Shown here: positions 48,869-57,766 of the stretch, piece after piece | Layout: every line of letters begins with the position of its first letter | Position numbering within the stretch: the first letter of the stretch is position 1 | Made by a program: the position numbers and the translations under genes | NCBI RefSeq assembly: GCF_004099695.1 | Contig: NZ_SCHL01000014.1 | Location: 1-64,000 of the forward strand | Direction of reading: 5' to 3' | Source: Methanosarcina sp. MSH10X1 | Lineage (GTDB): Archaea; Halobacteriota; Methanosarcinia; Methanosarcinales; Methanosarcinaceae | DNA length: 64,000 nt | Notes under the pieces: model-generated | The model's input: the letters and a program-made list of their open reading frames with translations, nothing else | Told to the model about the DNA's origin: nothing | Databases searched by the model: none

Positions 48869-51739
48869 ATGGGGAAGAATCTGACTGATGCTAATGGCAA
48901 GATGTGTTCTCCCCGGGGAGACGAGCATAGTATCCCATTTGCGGAGTTTCTTCAAGATCTAGGAGTTGACGAGAACGGACTTAGCGAGCAGGAGGCTGCC
49001 CGCAGGCTCAGAGAATGCGGAGCCAATATGCTCGAAGAAACAGGAAAAGAGAGCATAGCAAAGAAGTATTTCAGGCAATTCAGGAACTTCTTCTCCATCC
49101 TGTTGATTGTCGGGTCTCTTCTGTCTTTTATCGGAGAATATCTTGATCCCGGGCAAGGAAACCTGTATATAGGCATAGCTCTCGCAGGCGTCGTAGTTAT
49201 CAACGGAACCTTTACGTTCATACAGGAATATCAGGCTGCAAAAACAATGGAAAGCTTCAGGCAGCTTCTTCCGCCCCACGCCAGAGCTATGAGGGAAGCA
49301 AAGGTAAAGGATGTCCTGGCATCGGAACTTGTTGTAGGGGATATTATTCTTCTTGAGGAGGGAGATAAAGTTCCTGCCGATGGGCGTCTGATTGAAATCA
49401 ATGCCCTGAAAGTGGATAACTCGGCTATCACAGGCGAGTCCGAACCCCAGCTTCGGTCTCTTGAATGCACTCATCCAAATATGCTTGAGTGCAGGAATAT
49501 GGTCTTCTCAGGGACTCTGGTACAGAGCGGAAACGGGAAGGCAGTTATTTTTGCAACAGGACAGAATACCCAGATCGGAAACCTTGCAACACTTACGCAA
49601 CAGACTATAGACGTAGACACTCCTATCCGAAAAGAGTTAAATCACTTCATAAAGGTCATATCTGCAATCGCGATTTCCCTGGGAATAACATTTTTTATAC
49701 TCGCCTTTCTTCTTCAGGATGTATTTCTATCAAGTCTGATCTTTGCAATCGGGATTATTGTTGCCAATGTGCCTGAAGGGCTTTTACCCACAGTTACCCT
49801 TGCCCTCAGTCTTGCCTCCCGCAGAATGGCTTCGCGGAATGCCCTTATAAAACAGTTGGAGTCAGTAGAAACCCTGGGCTCTACAACGGTTATCTGTACG
49901 GACAAGACCGGCACCCTGACCCAGAACAGAATGACAGTAAACTCTATCATGATAGGGTTTGAATGCCTCCTTCTTGAGAACCCTCTCAGCTCTAAAAAAA
50001 CGACTGCCGGACAGGAGGCAGAAGAAAGTATAAACAAAAATGATGCAAATACAGATACGAATGTTGCGGAGAAAATTACAGATCCCGGAACAGAAGGATT
50101 TTGCCTTATAAAAAAACCGGTATGGGACCCTCAAAAATTACCATCTTTATTAATAAAAGTTGCAGGACTTTGCAATAATGCAAAACTTCGCGAATCTCCT
50201 CCCGGATATACAGGAGATCCGACCGAGGGTGCACTTCTTGTTTTTGCAAGTAATCTGGAAGATATAAAAAAGCTCCAGAACGATTATCCAAGGCTTGAAG
50301 AGTTTCCTTTTGATTCGCTTACTAAAAGGATGGAGGTTATCTGCCGTACTCCTGAAGGAAAACTTGAAGTCTATCTCAAGGGCGCTCCGGAAGTAGTTGT
50401 GGAAATGTGCGGCTCAGCCCTGATCTCAGGAGGCACTAAGAAGATGGGTGAAGCTGAACAAAAAGAGCTTCTTGCCCGGCACCTGAGGCTTGCTGGCAAA
50501 GGAGAACGTGTGATTGCCCTTGCGTACAGGCAGGGAGAAGATCTAAGAGAGTACACAGAAGACTTTACTTTCCTGGGATTTATAGGAATTGTTGACCCTC
50601 CGCGCCCTGAAGCCAGAGATGCTATTGCTAGATGCCACGCCGCCGGGATCAAGGTCGTTATGATTACCGGGGATCATCCTGTCACTGCAGGGTCAATTGC
50701 AAAGGACGTGGGGCTTTCAAACTCAGGAAAGCTTGAAATCATTACCGGAGATGAGCTAAGCTTACTTTCGCGTGCAGAGCTTGCCTCAAGATTGAAAAAT
50801 CCGAGCATTGTTTTTGCGCGTACTTCTCCTGTACAGAAGCTGAAAATCGTACAGCTTTTCCAGTCCGAAGGGGAAATCGTGACCATGACAGGAGATGGGG
50901 TCAATGATGCTCCTGCGATTAAGATTGCGGATATGGGAGTCGCTATGGGTAGCGGCACGGATGTGGCTCGTGAGGCTGCGGATATGGTACTCCTTGACGA
51001 CAATTTCGCTACGATAGTGAATGCCATAGAGGAAGGAAGGACCGTTTTTGATAACATTAAAAAATTCATTGTGTATATCCTTGCCAGTAATATTCCTGAG
51101 ATTCTTCCTTTCATAGCCTTTGTCCTCTTTGCCCTGCCCCTTCCCATGCCCGTGCAGCTTATCCTGGCAATTGATCTGGGTACGGATATGCTGCCAGCGA
51201 TTGCTCTGGGAAAAGAAAAGGGGGAGGGGGATATTATGAAAAGGCCTCCCAGAGCAAGAGAAGAAAATCTGTTAACACCCCAGCTGCTCCTTACAGCGTA
51301 TGCAGTAAAGGGTCCTGTGGAAGCTGTTGCAGGTTTCTTCTGCTATTTTGCCGTACTTTTTGAAGGAGGCTGGAGTTTTGGCGAACAGCTTGCAAGGACC
51401 GATCCTCTTTATATGCAGTCAATAACAGCCTTCTTTTCAGCTGTAGTCATCTGTCAGATCGCAAATGTTTTTACTTCGCGAACCCGATACCAGTCGGTTT
51501 TTACGGTAGGTTTGTTCAGCAACCCGATGGTTCTTGTAGGGATTGCAAGTGAACTCCTCATTCTGGCGCTTATTGTCTGGAATCCTACCGCAAATCTCAT
51601 CTTTAATACCTCCCCCCTTGAGCTCAGGTACTTATTATTTGCCATTCCTTTTGCAATTTTACTGCTCGGAATCGATGAGGTCAGAAAATACCTGCTGAGA
51701 AGGAATGTAAGCTGGGCAACCAGATTCCTTAAATGGTGA
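48869..51739 (+). CDS. P-type cation ATPase, Na,K-ATPase-like (type IIC)
   Basis: Membrane cation pump of 956 aa. The transduction motif PEGLLPTVTLALSLASRRMA matches type IIC animal Na,K-ATPase-like pumps rather than type IIA Ca pumps. It has the phosphorylation site CTDKTGTLTQNRM with the aspartate, TGESEPQ, FDSLTKRMEV, KGAPEVV, and the P-domain TGDGVNDAPAIK. The order is N-terminal cytoplasmic tail, M1-M2, actuator, M3-M4, catalytic loop, M5-M10. Homologues of this kind are known in Methanosarcina. Ion specificity and any partner subunit are not shown; no beta-like gene is adjacent. GGAGG seven bases before the ATG is a good ribosome site. Confidence 0.9.
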   Translation: MGKNLTDANGKMCSPRGDEHSIPFAEFLQDLGVDENGLSEQEAARRLRECGANMLEETGKESIAKKYFRQFRNFFSILLIVGSLLSFIGEYLDPGQGNLYIGIALAGVVVINGTFTFIQEYQAAKTMESFRQLLPPHARAMREAKVKDVLASELVVGDIILLEEGDKVPADGRLIEINALKVDNSAITGESEPQLRSLECTHPNMLECRNMVFSGTLVQSGNGKAVIFATGQNTQIGNLATLTQQTIDVDTPIRKELNHFIKVISAIAISLGITFFILAFLLQDVFLSSLIFAIGIIVANVPEGLLPTVTLALSLASRRMASRNALIKQLESVETLGSTTVICTDKTGTLTQNRMTVNSIMIGFECLLLENPLSSKKTTAGQEAEESINKNDANTDTNVAEKITDPGTEGFCLIKKPVWDPQKLPSLLIKVAGLCNNAKLRESPPGYTGDPTEGALLVFASNLEDIKKLQNDYPRLEEFPFDSLTKRMEVICRTPEGKLEVYLKGAPEVVVEMCGSALISGGTKKMGEAEQKELLARHLRLAGKGERVIALAYRQGEDLREYTEDFTFLGFIGIVDPPRPEARDAIARCHAAGIKVVMITGDHPVTAGSIAKDVGLSNSGKLEIITGDELSLLSRAELASRLKNPSIVFARTSPVQKLKIVQLFQSEGEIVTMTGDGVNDAPAIKIADMGVAMGSGTDVAREAADMVLLDDNFATIVNAIEEGRTVFDNIKKFIVYILASNIPEILPFIAFVLFALPLPMPVQLILAIDLGTDMLPAIALGKEKGEGDIMKRPPRAREENLLTPQLLLTAYAVKGPVEAVAGFFCYFAVLFEGGWSFGEQLARTDPLYMQSITAFFSAVVICQIANVFTSRTRYQSVFTVGLFSNPMVLVGIASELLILALIVWNPTANLIFNTSPLELRYLLFAIPFAILLLGIDEVRKYLLRRNVSWATRFLKW

Positions 51740-52188
51740 ATCGAACAGAGCCCGGAACAAGCTGAACAGTACTGTTAAGATATTACTGCCCAGTGCGAGA
51801 ACTCAAGTGTAAAAAATGTATAAAGATATATAAACCAGGGAAAACAGAGACTAATATTTCATTTTGTTTATGAAAGTCACCTGTATGAATTTTGTTTTTA
51901 TCTCTTAAAAATTAGCATCAGTTATTAATACATACTAATCAAGCTCTGTTTAGTATTAAGTGTCCAGAAAGCTCCGAATTTGCAAAAAAAGCTATAATAC
52001 TACTATTTTAACCGGGATTACTTCCCATAGTGGAAAATCGTTTCGTTATGACAGCTTATAGAAAACTTTTATATAGATTCCAATTTAATTTCATCTGTTA
52101 GTATTATCTTATAAACTTCCCTGCAGGTCCCAACCCATACCCCACTCCCAGCTTAATTAACCCGAAACCCCTTCATCGAGCTTAAACT
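51740..52188. other. Intergenic region upstream of the hybrid kinase
   Basis: AT-rich 449 bp; a TATA-like TTTATATAGATTCC at about 52068-52081 could serve the kinase gene, giving a leader of about 80-90 nt. No gene, repeat or known operator is seen. Confidence 0.4.
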
Positions 52189-55100
52189 ATGAACGTTAGT
52201 AGAAAGATCCTTGTTATTATCTATATTATCTTTGCTCTTCTCATTTCAGTTATTATTTTTGCATCCCAGAGCATCCTCTATTCAAGTTTTTCCGATCTGC
52301 AGGAAAAAGAGGCAACTGAAAATGTAGAGAAGGTAGAGAACATAATTGATTTTCAGATTTTACATCTTGAGGAAATCAATTTTGCTCTTTCTTCAAGGGA
52401 TGATATCAGGGCTTTAATGCTTAATCATGACCCTCAAAGTCTGAGTGGAACTGCGTTCGATGATATCTTTTCCGTCAGTGGGTGCGACTTTATTTTTCTT
52501 GTAAACAGTTCAGGGTATATTGTGTATTCCGATGTTTCGGATTCGGGAATCTCTACTAATGCCTCAGATCTTTCTGATATACATCAGAGAATAAATGATG
52601 GTGGCCTCCTCTGTAGGGAGGCTGAAGCTCCTTTAAAGGGGTTATTACTGCTGGAAAGCGGACCCGCAGTTATCTCCAGCCGACCTGTGCTTGACGAACC
52701 CGAAAATAAAGAAATCTCAGGTACAATCATTCTTGGAAAGAGGCTTGACCCGGATTTTATCGGATCTGTAAAGGAAAATACAGGAAGTACGATTACTCTT
52801 TACAGTCTTAACGACGCTTCATCTGACTTCCGGCAGGCTCTTTTTGAAAGAGAAAATCCGAGTTTCATATATAATGCAACAGGGGACATAGTTACAGGCT
52901 ATTCTGTTCTTAAAGACGCTTCCGGAAACCCGACTATTATAATCCGAACTGACGCCCCAAGTAACATTTATGCCGAAGGTCAGAAAGCTCTCCGATACCT
53001 GGTGTTTTTCCTTTTGTTTGCAGGACTTATGACTGGGGCGAGCTGTAAGTTTCTTCTTGACAGAGAAGTGGTATCCCGGATAGTTGCAATTGATAATTTT
53101 GTGGAAAAGGTGAGAACAGATGAGAATTTCTCCGAACGATTCTCAATGGGCGGAGAGGACGAGCTCTCAAGGCTGTCCGAAGGAATAAACCAGACACTTG
53201 ACAGCCTGAGGACTACTTCTGATAAATTTAAAACCCAGGAACATGAAAAAAAGGTAATTCTTGACTCTCTCACTGAACTCGTAGTCTTTATGGATTCCGA
53301 ATTGAGAATAATCTGGTTGAATAAAGCAGCTCTTGATCATGTGGGAATGAAATTTGACGATGCTATAGGGCGCTATTACCAGGAGATGTATATTTTATAT
53401 AAAGAAAATCCAGGCAAATCACCTGTACTGAAAGTACTGGAATCCGGGAAAGATGAGTTCGGGGAAGTGATTACAAAGGACGGAAAGATCTGGGCGGTAA
53501 GTGCAACCCCTATAAAAAATGGAGACGGCCAGATCACCGGGATTCTGAAAACAGGTCTCGATATAACTACACACAGGCATTCAGAGGAGAGATTGCTTCA
53601 GGCAAAACTTGAAGCTGAGGCTGCCAATAATTCAAAGAGTGAATTCCTTGCAAATATGAGCCATGAATTGCGAACACCTTTGAATTCAATTATAGGATTT
53701 TCGGATATTCTTCTTGAGAAGGTTTTTGGAGAGCTTAATGAAAAGCAGTGCAAATACGTAAACAATATCTCTACCAGTGGGAAACATTTGCTGGTGCTTA
53801 TAAACGACATCCTTGACCTTTCAAAAGTAGAAGCCGGAAGAATGGAACTCCACTACAGTGAGTTTTCGGTTAGCTCTATTTTTGAAGAAGTTAAAACCGT
53901 CCTCTCTCCTCTTGCGCAGGTAAAAGCTCTTGAGGTGACTTTTAATATAGAATCCGACCTTACAACGCTTGAAGCCGACAGAGGTCGGCTGATTCAAATC
54001 CTTTATAACCTTGTGAGCAATGCAATCAAATTTACCCAGGCCGGAGGAAAAATATCGGTCTATTGCAAGGAAAGCGGAAACCGGGCACTTATTTCAGTCA
54101 TAGATACCGGTATAGGCATCTCTGCCGGAGATCAGTTAAAACTGTTCCAACCCTTTACCCAGCTCGATTCTTCGGCAACCAAACAGTATGGCGGCACAGG
54201 GCTTGGGCTTGCTCTTGTGAAGAAGATTGTAAACCTGCATCAAGGAGACATCTGGGTTGAGAGCGATCCGGGAAAGGGCAGTAACTTTACCTTTGCAATT
54301 CCTCTCAGGAAGCCATTAGAACTCAGGAAAGCCAGCGAGATCGGGCTTGAGGATGTAATGATAGAATTCCAGATGAACAAAGCAGCAGCACTTTCAATAA
54401 AAGAAAATATCGAGGATTTGCAAGAGCAGGTAGAACTGCCCGAAGTTTACCTGTCTGAAAAGGGGGACATTAAACAGCAGCTTATTCTGGTAGTCGATGA
54501 TGATAAAGACTCCAGAGAACTTCTCTCCGTTATCCTGAGAGATGCCGGATATAGCGTAGCTTTCCTTTACGATGGAAAAAATGTTTTGAAGGTTGCAAAG
54601 AATCTGAAGCCCGACATTATTACTCTTGATGTATTCCTGCCGGACACTAATGGCTGGCTGGTTTTGAAGCAGTTAAAGAATGATCCTCACACAGCTTCTA
54701 TACCTGTACTTATTATTTCCATGACCAATAATAATGAGCTTGGAATTGCTCTGGGAGCAACATACTCCTTTACAAAGCCAATAAAAAGAGTCGAATTGAT
54801 AATTTCTCTCAAAGAAATTGCCGGAAAGTTCCGGCTCGGAGATCCTAAGGTTCTTATCGTAGATGATGACGAGAATACTGTAGAACTGCTGAGTTCAATG
54901 ATTGAGCCTGAGGGTTTTGAGGTTATTAAAGCTTACAGTGGGAGGGAAGGTCTGCAAAAGCTCTTCTCAGAGCAGCAGCCCGATATCCTGATTCTTGACC
55001 TAATGATGCCGGAAGTAAGCGGATTTGATGTCGTATCCAGCATGAGGGCTGATGTACGCACAAAAGACATTCCTCTTATTGTATGCACTTCCAGTGAGCT

Positions 55101-55263
55101 TACCGAAAAAAATCTTGAAGAATTGAACAGTGAGATAAAAGAATATCTGATTTCTATCATGAAAAAAGGCACTTTCGGAAGAAAAGAGTTAATTAATAGA
55201 ATAAAACAATTAACTATGCTGAAGAGGCGTAATAATGAAGAAAATCCTGATTGTCGAAGATAA
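52189..55263 (+). CDS. Hybrid sensor histidine kinase with two receiver domains
   Basis: Membrane-anchored sensor kinase of 1024 aa. Order: TM1 (about residues 7-29), an extracytoplasmic Cache-type sensor (about 30-265), TM2 (267-290), HAMP (290-345), PAS (350-460), HisKA with FLANMSHELRTPLN (histidine about 491), HATPase with NLVSNAIKF (603) and GGTGLGLALVKK (about 667). Two receivers follow: REC1 starting about 764 (LVVDDDKDS, aspartate in TLDVFLPD) and REC2 starting about 887 (IVDDDENT, aspartate in LDLMMPE). Both retain the phospho-acceptor and lysine. The ligand is unknown. The 3' end overlaps the next receiver gene by 29 bp. Confidence 0.92.
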   Translation: MNVSRKILVIIYIIFALLISVIIFASQSILYSSFSDLQEKEATENVEKVENIIDFQILHLEEINFALSSRDDIRALMLNHDPQSLSGTAFDDIFSVSGCDFIFLVNSSGYIVYSDVSDSGISTNASDLSDIHQRINDGGLLCREAEAPLKGLLLLESGPAVISSRPVLDEPENKEISGTIILGKRLDPDFIGSVKENTGSTITLYSLNDASSDFRQALFERENPSFIYNATGDIVTGYSVLKDASGNPTIIIRTDAPSNIYAEGQKALRYLVFFLLFAGLMTGASCKFLLDREVVSRIVAIDNFVEKVRTDENFSERFSMGGEDELSRLSEGINQTLDSLRTTSDKFKTQEHEKKVILDSLTELVVFMDSELRIIWLNKAALDHVGMKFDDAIGRYYQEMYILYKENPGKSPVLKVLESGKDEFGEVITKDGKIWAVSATPIKNGDGQITGILKTGLDITTHRHSEERLLQAKLEAEAANNSKSEFLANMSHELRTPLNSIIGFSDILLEKVFGELNEKQCKYVNNISTSGKHLLVLINDILDLSKVEAGRMELHYSEFSVSSIFEEVKTVLSPLAQVKALEVTFNIESDLTTLEADRGRLIQILYNLVSNAIKFTQAGGKISVYCKESGNRALISVIDTGIGISAGDQLKLFQPFTQLDSSATKQYGGTGLGLALVKKIVNLHQGDIWVESDPGKGSNFTFAIPLRKPLELRKASEIGLEDVMIEFQMNKAAALSIKENIEDLQEQVELPEVYLSEKGDIKQQLILVVDDDKDSRELLSVILRDAGYSVAFLYDGKNVLKVAKNLKPDIITLDVFLPDTNGWLVLKQLKNDPHTASIPVLIISMTNNNELGIALGATYSFTKPIKRVELIISLKEIAGKFRLGDPKVLIVDDDENTVELLSSMIEPEGFEVIKAYSGREGLQKLFSEQQPDILILDLMMPEVSGFDVVSSMRADVRTKDIPLIVCTSSELTEKNLEELNSEIKEYLISIMKKGTFGRKELINRIKQLTMLKRRNNEENPDCRR

Positions 55264-55609
55264 TCCCATGAATATGGAACTGATTCTGGATCTTCTGGAA
55301 TTCTATGGGCATAACGTCACGAAAGCCGAGGATGGGATAAAGGCTCTGGAACGCCTTGCTGAAGAAAAGTTCGATATTATTCTGCTGGATATGCAGCTTC
55401 CGAAGATGGACGGGCTTGAAGTTCTCGATAGGATTAAGAAAAATCCTGAGACTGCAGATGTCCCCGTAATAGCAGTTACGGCCCATGCTATGAAAGGCAG
55501 TGAAGAGCATTTCATAGAAATGGGCTGCGTGGACTATGTCTCCAAACCCATTGATATTCACAAATTCAGGGCATTGATCGAAAAGTATCTGGTAGAAGAC
55601 TCGTCATGA
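55235..55609 (+). CDS. Stand-alone response regulator receiver
   Basis: CheY-like single-domain receiver of 124 aa. The acidic pocket E8-D9 and phospho-acceptor D52 are present, with T/S in VTAHAMKG and K in VSKPIDIHK. No output domain. It overlaps the hybrid kinase gene by 29 bp, which suggests it accepts phosphate from that kinase. Confidence 0.92.
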   Translation: MKKILIVEDNPMNMELILDLLEFYGHNVTKAEDGIKALERLAEEKFDIILLDMQLPKMDGLEVLDRIKKNPETADVPVIAVTAHAMKGSEEHFIEMGCVDYVSKPIDIHKFRALIEKYLVEDSS

Positions 55610-55622
55610 ATCCGAAAGGTAG

Positions 55623-56417
55623 TTATAGTTTCTCCAGGCGTATGGATAAATCTTTATAGTGCAAAAAGAGCTCCTCGCACCATTTGAGTGCACTCTCGTC
55701 AAAACTCATCAGGCGCTGATGGTCGAACTTGCCTTTTTTGTCGAAAAGCACAAGCGAGCAGAAGCGCTCTGTCACTACGTTTTTGAGAGTCACGTTCTCG
55801 TCACAGACATAAACCTGAACATTTTCGGATTGCACCAGAGAGTTCAAATCCTCATAATAATCCTTTTTCATCCTGTCAAAAACGGGTTCTGTCAGGATAA
55901 GACAGACTTCAGCCCCTTTCCTTGCAAGTTCCGAGTACATTTCAACATGCAGAGGATTGAAATATGAAAGGAACATTTTTACTTTTTTTGATTCCAGAAG
56001 GTTGTTTTTAAAATCTTCAGGTACTTCAAAGAGCCGGTTAAGGTCGGCTTCGAGCATGAAATAATTACCCAGTTCGTCAATCCTGTTAAGAAGAGGTTCG
56101 GGAATTGCGGTAAAGTCGTGGTTTGTCCAGTAATCGTAATTTTCCTCAAAAACCCTTACGGTATTAAGCAAAGGTTCCATTTTTTCGACTACTATCTCCC
56201 CCATCTCAGAAAGCCTATATGTATTTCTTTCATCCTGTATTATCAGGCGTCCTTCTTTTAATTTTTTGATTTGGGGCATAATTGATGTTGAGTTGACGTT
56301 GAGGGCTGTTTTTATCTCGTCCCCTGTTTTAGGCCCTTCTTCCAGCAGGAGCAATACATCTTTCCTTTTTTCTGAAAGAAATGCAAGATCAATAAGTGAT
56401 ATTTTCATTTTGTTCAA
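55623..56417 (-). CDS. DUF1724-type winged-helix regulator (Msr-like)
   Basis: A 264-aa protein: N-terminal winged helix (residues about 5-75, RKDVLLLLEEGPKTGDEI, STSIMPQIKKLKEGRLI) and a C-terminal DUF1724 domain (about 125-260, FLSYFNPLHVEMYSELARKGAEVCLILTEPVF). This is the architecture of the Methanosarcina Msr regulators that control methyltransferase genes in response to substrate; targets here are unknown. It is convergent with the receiver gene, 13 bp apart. Confidence 0.85.
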   Translation of the reverse strand: MNKMKISLIDLAFLSEKRKDVLLLLEEGPKTGDEIKTALNVNSTSIMPQIKKLKEGRLIIQDERNTYRLSEMGEIVVEKMEPLLNTVRVFEENYDYWTNHDFTAIPEPLLNRIDELGNYFMLEADLNRLFEVPEDFKNNLLESKKVKMFLSYFNPLHVEMYSELARKGAEVCLILTEPVFDRMKKDYYEDLNSLVQSENVQVYVCDENVTLKNVVTERFCSLVLFDKKGKFDHQRLMSFDESALKWCEELFLHYKDLSIRLEKL

Positions 56418-57243
56418 TCTCCCCGGGAAATTTTCAAATATAGAAGAGATACTTCTCCTTTATTTCTTTTCAGAAAGCGGTGTAAGTGGGCAAAAATTTT
56501 TCTTCCTCCAGAAGAATTTTGAAGGAACTTCTCGCAACATTACTGCGCTACTTTTCAATTGATCCTTTATATTTTTTTCCAAAAAACACTTATTTTCTTT
56601 AAGTTAAAGGTTTTTTGACTTTTTGTTAATCTCTCTTCTATCTTTTAAAAGGATCTTTTTCCCGATTTTTCGTTCCTTCACTCTCAGCCTCTTCCCCTTA
56701 AACCGCTTTCAAGCTGGTTCTCAGCAAGATCGGCAATTACGCGGTCCGTCCTCCATTTTGAGTCCTGTATATCCTCAATAATAGACGATTTATAAATTTT
56801 GACTTTGATTTTCTGCAGCGATTCTCCTGCCTTCACATTGGTTTTGAAAAATTATCTGGTCCAGCTGACAATTATGGGGCAGCATCCCCTGCCCCCGGAT
56901 TAAGCTTTTCAGATATTCTACTAGCAGTAAGCCTTTAGGAACATTACTTTGAGAAAAGGACTTTTGAAGCCATTCTGAAAATTTCCGATTTCACCCCTGA
57001 ATTCATACGGAATTTTCGTTTTCGAATGCATCCTTCCGGAAGTAAGAGATAATGTACCCGGGATATCATTTCCTTTTATTTATAATTTTCGCATTATTTT
57101 TCCCTATTTCCAGAACCCTCCGACAACGAGGTAAACAGAGATTTACCTCGCCCTCCCTCTGGAAAACTTTTTTATAAAATTGTTAAAAAAGTCTTATCAA
57201 AACTCTGGCTCTCCCTCCATCTTATATAAAGGAATCAGATTAA
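56418..57243. other. Intergenic region with two hairpins
   Basis: A hairpin GGGGCAG-N6-CTGCCCC lies at 56876-56895. A longer one at 57110-57162 has CCAGA/TCTGG outer arms and a perfect 9-bp inner stem CGAGGTAAA/TTTACCTCG (57127-57150). The latter lies 80-130 bp beyond the stop of the Ehr-type operon and may terminate it. No coding frame of protein character is seen. Confidence 0.45.
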
Positions 57244-57756
57244 TTATCCCGAAGCCTTTTTTACCAGAGCAAAGATGCCGCGCAGGATTTCTTTAGGGGA
57301 GGGAGGATTTCCGGGGATTTTTATATCTACAGGCAGAATTTTATCAACTCCGCCAAGTACAGCATAAGAACCTCTATAAATTCCACCATTGCAGGCGTCA
57401 TCCCCCACTGCGACCACGAATTTAGGGGCAGGCATGGCTTCATAGGTTTTTAAAACGGCTTCAGCCATATTCAGGGTGACTGCGCCTGTAACCAGCAGGA
57501 CATCGGCATGCCTCGGGGAAGCCACAAAAGAAATCCCAAACCTTTCGACATCATAATGCGGGGTTCCGAGATTTGAGATTTCAATCTCTGTTGAGTTGTC
57601 ACTGCCTGAGTCCAGCTCGCGGATCGCAAGGCTGTGCCCGAAAACCTGATTAACTTCAGCTTTCAGTTCGGAGCCGAGAGCTTCAAGTTCGATATCGGAA
57701 AACTCAAATTTCTCCGTCACTTTCGAACGGAAGACATACGTAAGTGGGTTTACCAT
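57244..57756 (-). CDS. Group-4-hydrogenase-like small subunit lacking all [4Fe-4S] ligands (HyfI/NuoB-like)
   Basis: A NuoB/HycG-like protein of 170 aa. The fold is clear (ADVLLVTGAVT, VAVGDDACNGG, DKILPVDIKIPGNPP), but the four cysteines that bind the proximal cluster in homologues are all replaced: the CxxC pair by D53 and T56 in SGSDNSTEIEI, the third by D120, the fourth by N150. Cys122 is the extra, non-ligand cysteine. The protein therefore should not carry the N2-type cluster. It is the last gene of the operon and starts 11 bp after the large subunit stop. Confidence 0.85.
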   Translation of the reverse strand: MVNPLTYVFRSKVTEKFEFSDIELEALGSELKAEVNQVFGHSLAIRELDSGSDNSTEIEISNLGTPHYDVERFGISFVASPRHADVLLVTGAVTLNMAEAVLKTYEAMPAPKFVVAVGDDACNGGIYRGSYAVLGGVDKILPVDIKIPGNPPSPKEILRGIFALVKKASG

Positions 57757-57766
57757 TTATTTCACC

